Source of the DNA: a virus
IMG/VR virus record: IMGVR_UViG_3300023184_000231
Location: 1 to 43,680 of that record
Reading direction: 5' to 3' (one strand)
Length of the DNA stretch: 43,680 bases
Part shown: positions 1 to 8,802 of the stretch, in pieces
Position numbering within the stretch: the first letter of the stretch is position 1
Layout: every line of letters starts with the position of its first letter
Position numbers and translations under genes: made by a program
Notes under the pieces: model-generated
Database searches by the model: none
Told to the model about the DNA's origin: nothing
Seen by the model: the letters and a program-made list of their open reading frames with translations, nothing else

Positions 1-127
1 AATGTCCACATTTTGCAGTAGAAATAGTAATGGTATGTGGCTCACCTGCTTCTGGTGGTTCATATTGTCCATACATACTTGAGTCATGCACCACTAAAAA
101 TTCTACTGTAGATGCAGGCGGAAGTTT
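1..127. repeat. Exact direct repeat of 38536-38662
   Basis: All 127 bases match; the first difference is base 128 (a here, g at 38663). A 127-base exact end repeat equals a common largest k-mer of short-read assemblers, so it looks like the overlap of an assembly graph and not a biological terminal repeat. Confidence 0.85.
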
Positions 128-202
128 ATACTCGTCAAAGACAGGGAACTCAATTAGCGCACTATATAAATTAGCTATGTTGTTCTCTGTAATAAATGTC
201 AT
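1..202 (-). CDS. SprT-like metallopeptidase, partial (C-terminus cut by window start)
   Basis: This is the first 67 residues of the protein encoded in full at 38378-38737. The start codon is at 202-200 and overlaps the stop of the upstream gene as ATGA. The window edge cuts the gene before the HExxH zinc site. It is identical in DNA to the 3' copy over bases 1-127 and nearly so afterwards, so it marks the left end of the repeated module, not a second functional gene. Confidence 0.8.
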   Translation of the reverse strand, partial: MTFITENNIANLYSALIEFPVFDEYKLPPASTVEFLVVHDSSMYGQYEPPEAGEPHTITISTAKCGH

Positions 203-558
203 TGTGGAATTTCCAAGTTTAATAATCCTCTTAATGGATGAATTAAACCCCAAGTACCTTGTTTGTATGGGGATAAGTTTTCCATCCAATAAGGGTCTTG
301 TTTTGAGTTACTATAAATACTTTCTTGACTAAAGGTAGGATGACTAGGAAATTTCCATTTGTCTGGAAAATGAATTTGCATATCAGATTGATTGACTTCT
401 GTTTGTGCTAATGGGTCACCTAATAATCCACCAAGATAAAAACCACGCATATCATAAGTTTTATCTGGATTAATAGAATTTTGTGCAAGCCAAAACTTAT
501 ATTGGTTTTCCATTTCTGGAGATAATTCAGTACCTTTAATAGGAGCTAAATTTTTCAT
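199..558 (-). CDS. Conserved phage protein of unknown function, present only in module version A
   Basis: A 119-residue soluble protein with no signal peptide or membrane segment. It has a YDMRGF motif near residues 36-41 and an FPSHPTFSQESIYS-like stretch near 71-84; proteins with these two blocks occur widely in phages and prophages, but I know of no function. It overlaps both neighbours by ATGA (555-558 and 199-202). Version B of the module lacks it, and there the two flanking genes are joined directly by ATGA, so this gene behaves as a one-gene cassette that keeps translational coupling. Confidence 0.8.
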   Translation of the reverse strand: MKNLAPIKGTELSPEMENQYKFWLAQNSINPDKTYDMRGFYLGGLLGDPLAQTEVNQSDMQIHFPDKWKFPSHPTFSQESIYSNSKQDPYWMENLSPYKQGTWGLIHPLRGLLNLEIPQ

Positions 559-884
559 ATCGTGGCTTTAGGCTTAAATAGTTTAGCGTCAAATACTGCT
601 GTTTGGTTTATCTCTGGGAAATAGATATAGACTGCGTGTTTACCTTCATAACTGTCAGACTTCCAACATCCTTCATGGTTAGGATGACCTTTGTCAGTTG
701 CATAAGCAGCGTAGTCATAACCTTGTAAACCCATTTTTTTAAATACACATTCTTCAGAAGTTAATACTATTTCACCTGCTTCTGTAGTCATGCTCATTTC
801 TTTTGGAAGTTCTTTAGCCTCTGCGTAATTATAAAGAAACGCCCACAGCAATAATAAAGTAATTGCCATGAGTAATTGTTTCAT
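555..884 (-). CDS. Small secreted protein of unknown function (version A)
   Basis: A 109-residue protein with an N-terminal hydrophobic segment (about residues 3-17, leucine-rich) ending near an AEA signal-peptidase-like site, so it is probably exported to the periplasm. Two cysteines in the mature part (in SEECVF and EGCWKS) may form a disulfide. It sits between the XhlA-like membrane protein and the metallopeptidase, a lysis neighbourhood, so a role in envelope disruption is possible but unproven. The version B counterpart at 38734-39063 is nearly identical. Confidence 0.75.
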   Translation of the reverse strand: MKQLLMAITLLLLWAFLYNYAEAKELPKEMSMTTEAGEIVLTSEECVFKKMGLQGYDYAAYATDKGHPNHEGCWKSDSYEGKHAVYIYFPEINQTAVFDAKLFKPKATI

Positions 885-885
885 G

Positions 886-1092
886 TTACTTTCCTATCCA
901 ATGATTAACAATGAATGTTATAAAGCCACCGATAGCAGAAGCAATAGCCATACCTGCCCAGAAACCACCTTTAGACTTGTTTGCAAGCTCTAGGAGGGAC
1001 TTTATATCTGTTTCCATACTATCTACTTTGTCTTGAAGTGCTGTAACTTGTGCGGTTAATTTACCGTACTCAAATGGGTCTATATCACTCAT
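886..1092 (-). CDS. XhlA-like coiled-coil membrane protein (version A)
   Basis: A 68-residue protein made of a predicted coiled coil (about residues 10-40, heptad pattern through QVTALQDKVDSMETDI), a KSKGG turn and one C-terminal membrane segment (about 45-64). This plan matches the XhlA/hemolysin-like family that works with phage holins. Its place beside a secreted protein and near the holin-like gene supports a lysis accessory role; that role is inferred. The version B copy is 39065-39274, differing mainly in the first 25 residues. Confidence 0.65.
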   Translation of the reverse strand: MSDIDPFEYGKLTAQVTALQDKVDSMETDIKSLLELANKSKGGFWAGMAIASAIGGFITFIVNHWIGK

Positions 1093-1100
1093 TATTGTCC

Positions 1101-2588
1101 TTATTGGTTTTCTTTATTTATATAGTCTGATAATAACCCACCAGCTCCACCATATTGCAATGCACTTAATGGAATAGTTGCTCCTTGTGCTGCTCTAGTT
1201 GGAGTTATTTGGTAAGCTGGTTCACCTTGCCTCATAAATTTAGATAGGTTTTCTACACCAGCTTTACGCATTTTAGTAGCACCATACCTAGAAGCTAATG
1301 CACCTAATGCAACAGGAACTCCTATAAGAGGTTCGTATGCAATAGCACCACCACTAAAAATACCACTTACTGGTCCACTAGGTGAGAAACGACCTATAAA
1401 TTTAAGTGTATTTTGTAAATTACCACCTTTAGCAGCAGCACGAATTTGAGATTGTTCTTCTTTAGTAAACAAACGCATTCTTTTATCATTTTTAGCTAGG
1501 TTTCTTAATTCTGTTGCTAAAGCATTTTCTACACCAGACTGTGTAAATTTACTTTTATTAAGATCAGCATTAGCAAGCATATCATCAAATACTTCAGACT
1601 TTTTAAGTTTAGAATATGTAGACCTAGCTTCTTGCCATAACTGCACACCTTCTTTAGTGCCAATTTTAATATCTTTAGTTGGTGAATTAATTACATAATC
1701 ATCAAATTTATCTAATAAAATACCTGCAATTCTTCTCTCTGCTGCATCTGCACTAGACGCTGCACCTTTAATAATTGTTCTTAATGCTTTAAGTTCTGTA
1801 AAGTCTTTAGGTAATGGATTAGCAGTTAATTCATTTATTGCAGCATTTACTTTTGGATATGCTGTTGGAGTGTAACCTTCTTCACGAAGCCCTGTAGCAA
1901 TATTAGACATTGCACTATTAAATGGTTTTGTTTTATAAGTAATGCCAGCATCTTTTGCTGATTGAAATAATTGATTAGACTGTGTTTCTAAAAACTCTTT
2001 TGTTGGAGCATTGTCTAAAGGAATTCTTGTTTTTTTCAATAAATTTGCTTCAACAGTAGGAATATTTATGTCAATATTAGTGCCTGGTATTTTAATAGGT
2101 TGTTTACCAATAGATAAGTTTCTTACGCCAGACATTAATGGTGCAACATTAGGTGCGTAATTTGGTCCAAGTCCAGATAGTTTAGATCCCTCTAAAGATG
2201 TAGAAAGTGCCTCTAATTGTTGTTTGCCTTGTTCTGTATAAGGCATTGGCATAGCTTTCATTACTTGTTGAGATGTTTTTTCAGCAGTTCCTTTGCCAAA
2301 GTCACCAGTTAATATTTCTTTACCAGCTCCGGTAATATTACCTATTAAATTATATAATGGAGCAGTTAATATACTTTTTGCAGTTTCTACCCCACCATAT
2401 ATATTAGGACCAAGTGCTTTTTCTAAAGTAGTTTGTGGTTGGTTAATAGTTTCTTGTGGTTGTTTAACAGAACTTGTGCGTAATGCTTTTTCTGTAGGAA
2501 TGCTAAAGTCTAATGGAGCTTCATAACTAGCACCTTGTGGTAACTGTGGAATAAATGTAGCACCTTGTGGTAGTGGTGGTAATGCCAT
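1101..2588 (-). CDS. Putative internal virion (ejection) protein, version A
   Basis: A 495-residue protein with a proline/glutamine-rich N-terminus (PPLPQGATFIPQLPQG repeats), a long helical middle and a C-terminal part with two hydrophobic glycine/alanine-rich stretches (about 405-440) that could insert into a membrane. It lies at the end of the string of ejection-type genes behind the tail nozzle, where podoviruses keep internal virion proteins. The protein in the same slot of version B (39283-40482) shows no obvious similarity. No enzymatic motif was seen. Confidence 0.55.
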   Translation of the reverse strand: MALPPLPQGATFIPQLPQGASYEAPLDFSIPTEKALRTSSVKQPQETINQPQTTLEKALGPNIYGGVETAKSILTAPLYNLIGNITGAGKEILTGDFGKGTAEKTSQQVMKAMPMPYTEQGKQQLEALSTSLEGSKLSGLGPNYAPNVAPLMSGVRNLSIGKQPIKIPGTNIDINIPTVEANLLKKTRIPLDNAPTKEFLETQSNQLFQSAKDAGITYKTKPFNSAMSNIATGLREEGYTPTAYPKVNAAINELTANPLPKDFTELKALRTIIKGAASSADAAERRIAGILLDKFDDYVINSPTKDIKIGTKEGVQLWQEARSTYSKLKKSEVFDDMLANADLNKSKFTQSGVENALATELRNLAKNDKRMRLFTKEEQSQIRAAAKGGNLQNTLKFIGRFSPSGPVSGIFSGGAIAYEPLIGVPVALGALASRYGATKMRKAGVENLSKFMRQGEPAYQITPTRAAQGATIPLSALQYGGAGGLLSDYINKENQ

Positions 2589-3808
2589 TATTTTGCTTCC
2601 TCTCCAGTATCTTCAAATACCCATTTATTACCTTTTACTACAATTGGTCTATTATTCAAATAGGCTCTATTGGTTGGTGATGTAGTTTGTGTATTTGTTT
2701 GAGTTTTTGTTTGTGTTGGTTGTGTTGATGGTTTAGTCATAGCCAATACATCTTGTTCTGCTTGTAGTCTAGCTCTTGCTTTTTGCTCAATAATGCTTGG
2801 GTCAGTTTCACCAATTTGAGGAAAGAATGTGGCAGTATTAGACTTAATTTCATCTCTAGTAGCTGCTGCACCTGTTTTAATTCTTAAAAATGACTCTGTC
2901 CATTGTTCTTGAATTTGTCTTGCACGTTGAGCTTGTGGGCTAGTAAATGCTCTTAATGGTGTTCCTGCAATATTAACTCCAAACTGTGCGTATGGGTTAT
3001 TTGTTTTAAAACCTTCTTTTTGCAAATCCTCAAGTTCTTTACTTGCATTTGTCATTTGACTATAAAAAGTAGCTGCTTTAGCTTGTGACTCGGTAGGTGC
3101 TTTAGGTTCTTGTAATGGTTTAATACCAGGAACAATAACTGCTTGACCACCTGCTTTAGATGGTTGAAAGAATACAGGATTGCCATTAGCATCTACGCCA
3201 GCAACAGGACTGCCTAAATTAATTTGTGTAGCTTGATCTTTTTTGTCTGCTTGCACTTGTTTAATAATGTCTTGTTTTTCAGGCGCAGTTAAGTCTTTAA
3301 ATGCTTTGTCTTTATATGCAAAAGAATATCTATCGTAATCATTTTCAGCAGGTTTAGGACTAATAATATCTGCAACTTTACCAAATTCACCTTTAGCTAC
3401 TAATGCTTTTAATGTTGCATTATTTTGAACTCTTGAATCATTTAATAATTCTTGTTGAGCTTCTTTAGTAAGTTTAGCAGTTTCTGCTTCACGTTTAAAT
3501 TCAGCTAATTTACCTTGTGTTAATAAGTTTTGTGTACCTTGGTCATAAGCACCTTGTGATTGTGTCATACCACCTAGATAAGACTTCGCTAGATAAGGTA
3601 AAGCAGAACCATAGCCTTGGTTTTTAGGTTGTGCTAAATAAGTTGCACCTGCACCTAATATGCCAGAGATTAATGCTTGGTTTTTAAGTTTTTCTTGTTC
3701 TGTGGTTGATAGTAAGCCATCTGCACCACCTAAATATGTAGGCATCTTTGCGCCAAATATATTCATACCATCAAAAAAACCACCGGTATCTGTTGGGAAA
3801 AAAGCCAT
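2588..3808 (-). CDS. Putative ejection protein, fused form (version A)
   Basis: A 406-residue protein. The first ~85 residues (NIFGAK, LSTTEQEKLKNQAL, PYLAK-YLGGM-QSQGA) match the N-terminus of 41117-41836 in version B. The C-terminal half carries a helical region with a GAAATRDEI-like motif (about 320-330), typical of this type of phage internal protein. In version B the corresponding functions appear as two separate proteins (41117-41836 and 40485-41117). A threonine/glutamine-rich linker lies near 368-385. It abuts the next gene with a one-base overlap. Confidence 0.55.
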   Translation of the reverse strand: MAFFPTDTGGFFDGMNIFGAKMPTYLGGADGLLSTTEQEKLKNQALISGILGAGATYLAQPKNQGYGSALPYLAKSYLGGMTQSQGAYDQGTQNLLTQGKLAEFKREAETAKLTKEAQQELLNDSRVQNNATLKALVAKGEFGKVADIISPKPAENDYDRYSFAYKDKAFKDLTAPEKQDIIKQVQADKKDQATQINLGSPVAGVDANGNPVFFQPSKAGGQAVIVPGIKPLQEPKAPTESQAKAATFYSQMTNASKELEDLQKEGFKTNNPYAQFGVNIAGTPLRAFTSPQAQRARQIQEQWTESFLRIKTGAAATRDEIKSNTATFFPQIGETDPSIIEQKARARLQAEQDVLAMTKPSTQPTQTKTQTNTQTTSPTNRAYLNNRPIVVKGNKWVFEDTGEEAK

Positions 3809-3809
3809 G

Positions 3810-4535
3810 TTAATAGCCTCCTCTAAAATAAGATGGATACAACTGTAATTGTTGTGGAGTTAATTGTATTCTTGATGCGACCTTTTCATTAGGACCTTGA
3901 CCAAGTGTAGGTGCAGTATTATATGAGCCAGGTCTTACTTGTGCCGGTGCTGGCATTTGTGGTTGTGGCATAGGTTGTGGAGTCATAGCAGATGCTAGTT
4001 GTCCTGTTGTGCTTAACGCTTGCATAGGGTTAGCTTTAGTCCAGTCCGCTAGTGTGTTATATCCGCTTTCTGCACCACGTTGAATACTACCTAACATAGA
4101 AGGGTCATAGCCACCACCACCCATAGCTGTTTGTTGACCTATGCCACCTAGTATTTGGTTTTGGCTTGCTACTGTGTCAAACATACCACCTTGACCTGCA
4201 AACATAGGTGCGTTTTGTGCTGCAAATTGTTCACCTGCCATACCTAATGCAGGTTGCATACCTGATAAAGCAGACGTAGCAGTTTGTGTGCCTAATACAC
4301 CTGTAGGAGTAAATGGGCTAATAGCTTCTAAACTACCAAACATACCTGTGCCTGCTCCAGCTTCAGCAGCTCCAGCTCCAGCACCTGCGGCAGCACTTCC
4401 ACCAAATAGACCTGCGCCACCTGCACCAATACCTGCTCCTAGTAATGCAGTCTTTAGTGGGTTCTTACCCATAGCTGCACCACCTACTGCTCCGATACCT
4501 GCGCCTATAGCAGCAGGAATTAACATTTGTCCCAT
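3810..4535 (-). CDS. Glycine/alanine/methionine-rich virion protein (version A)
   Basis: A 241-residue low-complexity protein: the first ~60 residues are alternating glycine/alanine hydrophobic stretches, followed by a conserved core (TPTGVLGTQTATSAL, AQNAPMFAGQGGMFD) and a C-terminus with TAPTLGQGPNE and LYPSYFRGGY. The version B copy at 41838-42551 is closely similar throughout the core. The composition suggests a structural or membrane-active virion component; neighbours support an ejection-complex role. No enzymatic motif is visible. Confidence 0.55.
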   Translation of the reverse strand: MGQMLIPAAIGAGIGAVGGAAMGKNPLKTALLGAGIGAGGAGLFGGSAAAGAGAGAAEAGAGTGMFGSLEAISPFTPTGVLGTQTATSALSGMQPALGMAGEQFAAQNAPMFAGQGGMFDTVASQNQILGGIGQQTAMGGGGYDPSMLGSIQRGAESGYNTLADWTKANPMQALSTTGQLASAMTPQPMPQPQMPAPAQVRPGSYNTAPTLGQGPNEKVASRIQLTPQQLQLYPSYFRGGY

Positions 4536-4536
4536 A

Positions 4537-5664
4537 TTAAACCTTTCCCACTAAATAACATAATGGTTCTATAATTGCTCTATATATACGACCTAGAGTA
4601 TCTCTACGTTTACCACGCATTTCTTTCCATAAGTCTGCTGTTCTGTGTCTTGCAATATGCTCTGCAATTTTGCGTACTAATTTGCGAGTCCATGTTGGTT
4701 TTGCACTAAACGCAAAGTTTACTACTGGTAAGAATAGTCTGTGATAACCCTTCTCAATAGTTTTAGCGTTAGGCATAGTTGCTGAATGTTGTAACCAGAT
4801 AGCTTGACGGAATGAACCAAAGCCATAAGCCTGATTCATAGCAGTACATACTATTTTGCCACCACCACTAGACTGTTGTTGTGATGTAGATACTTGACCT
4901 TGAGGCGAACCATAAGCTGCACCAAGATAAGAAGCAAGTTTTTGATATGGTAAGTTTTGTTGATAATTATATCTATCAATATCACTTTGTAATGCAGTTT
5001 GTTGATAACCTTCCGCAGTTTTACCTACGTTAGCTAATTGTTGAATGTCTGCGTAATCACTAGCAGCCATTTGAGGTGCATTGACAGCAGCTTGGTTTTG
5101 TAAAGCACGTTCACCTGCATAATTACTGTAAGCCAATTCACCATACTTGTTAGCAAGTGTTGAGCCTAAAGTTTGTGCTGCTCTATTTTGAATATCAGCA
5201 GATACACCTGAACCATAACGACCTGCCATAGATGCTGTGCCTTGTGCTTTAGCAATAGCATCATTGTATGCTTGTGTAGCTTGTTGAGTAGGACCAGCAA
5301 GAGCTTGTGTAAGATATGGATTACCAGCAGATAAGTAATTACCACTAATAGTGCCTAATTGTTGTTGTTGTCCTGCTGTGGATAATGGACTACCTGCCAT
5401 AGCTCTATTTTGAGCTGCTTGTAATGCAGTTGTTGTTTGTGAAGATGGACTGACATAAGTTTGACCAGCAAAGTAGTTAGGTCCTGGTTGTTGATATAAA
5501 CTTTTAGCTTCGCCAAGTCCATATTCTACATAAGGTCTAACAGTAGGGTCTAGTTCGCTAGATGTTTTAGATGTAGTCGTGCCTCCACCGCCACCGCCTG
5601 AACCACCACCATAAAATGTGAATGACTCTACTAAATTATTTAGCCAATTGTGTAAACTTATCAT
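4537..5664 (-). CDS. Gly-rich N-terminus internal virion protein (version A)
   Basis: A 375-residue protein. A short amphipathic start is followed by a GGGSGGGGGG run (about 19-28), then a glutamine/alanine-rich helical body (AQNRAMAGSPLS, DIQQLANVGKTAEGYQ) and a basic C-terminal domain (about 275-375) with HIARHRTADLWK and several tryptophans. The last base of the window corresponds to the second base of its start codon in version B, so this gene is complete here and cut there. It is probably part of the ejection apparatus; function is inferred from position only. Confidence 0.6.
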   Translation of the reverse strand: MISLHNWLNNLVESFTFYGGGSGGGGGGTTTSKTSSELDPTVRPYVEYGLGEAKSLYQQPGPNYFAGQTYVSPSSQTTTALQAAQNRAMAGSPLSTAGQQQQLGTISGNYLSAGNPYLTQALAGPTQQATQAYNDAIAKAQGTASMAGRYGSGVSADIQNRAAQTLGSTLANKYGELAYSNYAGERALQNQAAVNAPQMAASDYADIQQLANVGKTAEGYQQTALQSDIDRYNYQQNLPYQKLASYLGAAYGSPQGQVSTSQQQSSGGGKIVCTAMNQAYGFGSFRQAIWLQHSATMPNAKTIEKGYHRLFLPVVNFAFSAKPTWTRKLVRKIAEHIARHRTADLWKEMRGKRRDTLGRIYRAIIEPLCYLVGKV

Positions 5665-5674
5665 ATTGCTTTCC

Positions 5675-6073
5675 TTAAAGTGTGAATTCCCATGTTTGAG
5701 GTTTAAAACCTAATGATCTAGCTTTACGTTCCCATCCTTTACGTTGAGATGAAAATGTAACCCTAGACTTACCACCTTGTTTTGCTATTTGTTGTATTTC
5801 TTGCCATGCTTGATAAAATAATGTTTGGTCATTAAGTGTAGACCATGTAGCCCAGATATGAAGTGTGTCACCTATAGGTTGTAATACTACAAAACCTACT
5901 GCTTTGTTATCCACTAGACCTACAAATAACATAGACCTGTTTTCATAACAATCACAATAAACATCTTCTACTATCCATTGTGTATGACCATGTTGCCTTA
6001 CTAATTCAAGACCATGTTTAACATAGTCCCAATGTTCTCGTAACTTATCTTTAGGTATGTAGTGTAATATCAT
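5675..6073 (-). CDS. GNAT-like acyltransferase-fold protein
   Basis: A 132-residue protein with the sheet-helix pattern of a small GNAT fold: a central strand MLFVGLVDNKAVGFVVLQP (about 49-67), then a helix and a C-terminal strand ending in WEFTL. Proteins of this kind recur in podovirus structural operons beside internal virion genes, where they may be structural and not acetyltransferases. The acetyl-CoA loop (Q/RxxGxG/A) is not clear, so catalysis is doubtful. It overlaps the next gene upstream (6070) by ATGA. Confidence 0.55.
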   Translation of the reverse strand: MILHYIPKDKLREHWDYVKHGLELVRQHGHTQWIVEDVYCDCYENRSMLFVGLVDNKAVGFVVLQPIGDTLHIWATWSTLNDQTLFYQAWQEIQQIAKQGGKSRVTFSSQRKGWERKARSLGFKPQTWEFTL

Positions 6074-6384
6074 CCTACTATTATATACTTGTATGTTCTA
6101 ACAGCCGCATGGTTTCCATAGTGAACTACGCAAGAACCTTGTGCAAAGGTATCAAAATAAACGTCTACTAATTCAGCAGCAGAGTCATGGTTAATGGGCA
6201 TAAATAAGATGACTGAATTAAAGCCTATACGTTCATCATAAAGTGTTGAGCTAGTGGTGTGTGCTGTAGTTACAAATTCACCTGTGTTGTTAGACTTGCC
6301 TTCTATTAAGCCATTTACAACTGTGCTAATATCTCTAGGCTCTGAACCTGTAGGGTTTAGCTTGCGGTACATATCACGAGCCAT
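6070..6384 (-). CDS. Small virion-associated protein, unknown function
   Basis: A 104-residue soluble protein, probably beta-rich in its second half (SVILFMPINHDSAAELVDVYF). It lies directly downstream of the tail nozzle gene and shares its boundary base with it. No recognised domain. Position suggests a tail-tip or connector accessory; nothing in the sequence decides this. Confidence 0.6.
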   Translation of the reverse strand: MARDMYRKLNPTGSEPRDISTVVNGLIEGKSNNTGEFVTTAHTTSSTLYDERIGFNSVILFMPINHDSAAELVDVYFDTFAQGSCVVHYGNHAAVRTYKYIIVG

Positions 6385-7805
6385 TATCTACCTCCATTAG
6401 TAGTAGAGTCTACATCTACCCCTATACAATGTGTCCATGTGCCTGTAGGCACGACTTTAAGTCTATGATAACGACCATAAGACCTTAAAGGTACTCTGCC
6501 CTCTGCTGAAGCTGCAACACCTGTTGAGAATGTAATAGTGTCATCTAATTCACGTCTGGAAGCTATAGAAACTGTTGCAGAGCCATTATCTATTTGTGGT
6601 CTTGCTAATGTAACAACAGAGTTATAACCAAATTCTAATTCACCTACGATAAGAGAAGCTGTGGTACTAGCACCTGTAAAGGTGACTATTTTAGTGTTAT
6701 CTATACCACCAAAAATAAACTTACCACCTGACCAAAACCTATTATCAAATGATGTAGCGATAGAGTCTACTGTACCATAAGCATCTAAACCTTCTAGGGT
6801 AATAGTAGCACTCGCTAGAGAAGCTACATATTCTGTAGTGGTGTCAGCACTTGACCATTTTTTAACTAGCCAATTATAAATAAGAAGTGAACGACCACCT
6901 GAAGTATTAGGATAATTCCATATTACAATATTATTTACAGGGTCTACAGCAGAGCTAATAGTATCTGATAAAGCAGTATTTAAATTGCTGTAAAAGTATT
7001 CGTCTACCTTATCGTTACCAATATTATAAAGTTGTTGTCCATCACAAGAATAGAAACCATCATCCGCTAGGAAGTAGGTCATATTGCCATATTGTGTAAT
7101 TGAGCCAGGTGAGTTACATCCTAAATTTCTACTGATTGCATCAAACTGAAAGAATAAAGGACTACCAATATAGGACATTCTTACAATAGCTCGTTCTAAT
7201 AAGACTAAACCAAACTCCCCACCTGTGATACCAACTATGTTGCCACCTTCAGGAATAATTTGATAGTCTGACTGACTTGCACCACCTGAAGTCCAATCAG
7301 TTTCATCATTGATGTCTGACCATTGAACCTTGTTAGCTTCTGTATCTATATATGCTGCGACTACAAAGTCACGCACTACAGTTATGTATTTAGCTTTAGG
7401 TGCTGTTGCTGATACATCTGCAAATAAAGTAGATGTGCCTATAGTCCATGCTTGTATGACTTCATGGTTATTAGTGGCAAGTAACACATCACCAAATTGT
7501 GTGAAAGCCCATCTATCAGAGCCAGTATAACCACCACTCTTACTTACGTTAGAAAGAGCTAGTGTTGTGCCATTGTATTTGAATAATTTAGTAGCACCAC
7601 CCGCAAAAAGTTCTGTAGATAATTGATATTTAGCGGCTACTACGTTATTAAGAGCCTCACTAGCAGCACTAGATAAGTCTGCTGATGCAGGAAATGGTGC
7701 GTATCCTACTGTGAGTGGATAGACGTTATTAGCCTCTAATAAAGCTCCAGTCGTAGAAGGTTGGTCTGGTAACCATTCTGTAAATGCTACTCTTTGAGTT
7801 GCCAT
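6384..7805 (-). CDS. Tail nozzle, beta-propeller-like (P22 gp10 / SU10 nozzle type)
   Basis: A 473-residue, beta-strand-rich protein lacking charged helices, with repeated W/Y-containing blades (SDRWAFTQFGDVLLATNN, TDWTSGG, PNTSGGRSLLIYNW). This is the usual look of the podovirus tail nozzle that follows the adaptor and tail proteins. Near residues 335-360 it has a LEGLDAYGTVDSI..SFDNRFW motif that recurs twice in the N-terminus of the protein at 12227-13198. It probably forms the tube through which DNA leaves the virion. Confidence 0.7.
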   Translation of the reverse strand: MATQRVAFTEWLPDQPSTTGALLEANNVYPLTVGYAPFPASADLSSAASEALNNVVAAKYQLSTELFAGGATKLFKYNGTTLALSNVSKSGGYTGSDRWAFTQFGDVLLATNNHEVIQAWTIGTSTLFADVSATAPKAKYITVVRDFVVAAYIDTEANKVQWSDINDETDWTSGGASQSDYQIIPEGGNIVGITGGEFGLVLLERAIVRMSYIGSPLFFQFDAISRNLGCNSPGSITQYGNMTYFLADDGFYSCDGQQLYNIGNDKVDEYFYSNLNTALSDTISSAVDPVNNIVIWNYPNTSGGRSLLIYNWLVKKWSSADTTTEYVASLASATITLEGLDAYGTVDSIATSFDNRFWSGGKFIFGGIDNTKIVTFTGASTTASLIVGELEFGYNSVVTLARPQIDNGSATVSIASRRELDDTITFSTGVAASAEGRVPLRSYGRYHRLKVVPTGTWTHCIGVDVDSTTNGGR

Positions 7806-7814
7806 TCATTTTCC

Positions 7815-8174
7815 TTATTCTGTTACTTCATCCCAAGATTTTGTATCTTCATTCCAAGTATATCTTTTATCATCTGTAGGCATATCTACAGGTGCTTTCC
7901 ATTGTGCTTTTTCTGTATCAAGTAACCATGATGCAAAAGGTTTAGGCGGTATAAAAGCATCTAATGTTTCATCATAAGTGTAACCAATACCTGCATAGTT
8001 TTTACGAATACGAGCATTGTATGATGTTTGTTTCCAAGTGCCACCTAATAAGTTAGAGCAAAAAGCAATACCAATATCTTCTTTTTCTACACCATGTTCG
8101 TCAGCAGTATCTTGGTTAGATACTACGATACCTTGAACCACTACTCCGTTTTCAATCCTAACAAAATGCGCCAT
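7815..8174 (-). CDS. Small tail-associated protein, unknown function
   Basis: A 119-residue protein starting AHFVRIENGVVVQGIVV, a beginning shared by many small proteins encoded near cyanophage and other marine or freshwater phage tail genes. It is tryptophan-rich in its C-terminal third (WLLDTEKAQWKAPVD, KSWDEVTE), which resembles tail-fibre assembly or cap proteins, but no function is established. It lies between the nozzle and an oxygenase-like gene. Confidence 0.6.
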   Translation of the reverse strand: MAHFVRIENGVVVQGIVVSNQDTADEHGVEKEDIGIAFCSNLLGGTWKQTSYNARIRKNYAGIGYTYDETLDAFIPPKPFASWLLDTEKAQWKAPVDMPTDDKRYTWNEDTKSWDEVTE

Positions 8175-8184
8175 ACCATACTCC

Positions 8185-8802
8185 TTAATTTAATTTTAGT
8201 TCTGTTAATGCTTTGTTATCACCAAGCGTGCCTGTTAAAAATGTGTTAAATGCAAGACTAACTCTAGTGTCTTTAGATGTTACTGATTCAACATTGTGAG
8301 TTAAACTAGATGGAAATAATACGATACCACCTGTTTTAACTTTAAACCACCAGCTATCTGAATTATAAACATCATAGTTGTCTGTGTCTAACTTCACTTG
8401 TTTATATCCACTATCATGGAATTTAATTTTATCTTCATCTTCATTTGCACTTATATATAACACACCTGATATAAAGCTATTAGGGTGAGCATGAGTGTGA
8501 TGGTATTCATTGGGTTTAGTCCAATTTAACCATGACTGTGTTATATAAGGCTCAATTTTATATCTTGGTTTGCATATCTTTTCTATATAATTATTTACAT
8601 GATCTAAACATATTTGTTTTAAGTCTTTAAATTCTGCTTCCTCAAGTATGTAGTTATTTAGGCTTGTTGTATTGCCTGCATTTTGATAAGTTAATTTACT
8701 ATGCTTATCTACAAACTTAAGTTCTTGCTTATTAAAAGCTCTGTCTATGCTATTAAACATAACAGGGGTTGGAAATAATAACTCTATGCTAGGTTCATTC
8801 AT
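8185..8802 (-). CDS. 2OG-Fe(II) oxygenase superfamily protein
   Basis: A 205-residue protein with the double-stranded beta-helix pattern of phage 2-oxoglutarate/iron oxygenases: an iron-binding HxH cluster in HHTHAHPNSFISGVLYI (residues 101-117), a distal histidine in SSLTHNVESV (H169) and the 2OG-binding arginine in DTRVSLAFN (R180). Such enzymes hydroxylate proteins or small molecules; the phage substrate is unknown. It abuts the glycine-rich fibre gene, so fibre hydroxylation is one guess, nucleotide chemistry another. Motif identification is strong, substrate is not. Confidence 0.75.
   Translation of the reverse strand: MNEPSIELLFPTPVMFNSIDRAFNKQELKFVDKHSKLTYQNAGNTTSLNNYILEEAEFKDLKQICLDHVNNYIEKICKPRYKIEPYITQSWLNWTKPNEYHHTHAHPNSFISGVLYISANEDEDKIKFHDSGYKQVKLDTDNYDVYNSDSWWFKVKTGGIVLFPSSLTHNVESVTSKDTRVSLAFNTFLTGTLGDNKALTELKLN

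Noticed and set aside
1-127. Biological terminal direct repeat of the phage
   Set aside because: It continues into sequence that is similar but not identical, lies inside a gene, and has a length typical of assembly k-mers.
1-5663. True tandem duplication of the ejection module within one genome
   Set aside because: Both outer genes are cut at the window ends, exact 127- and 115-base repeats sit at the ends, and a phage rarely keeps two full ejection sets; a mixed-population assembly explains it better.
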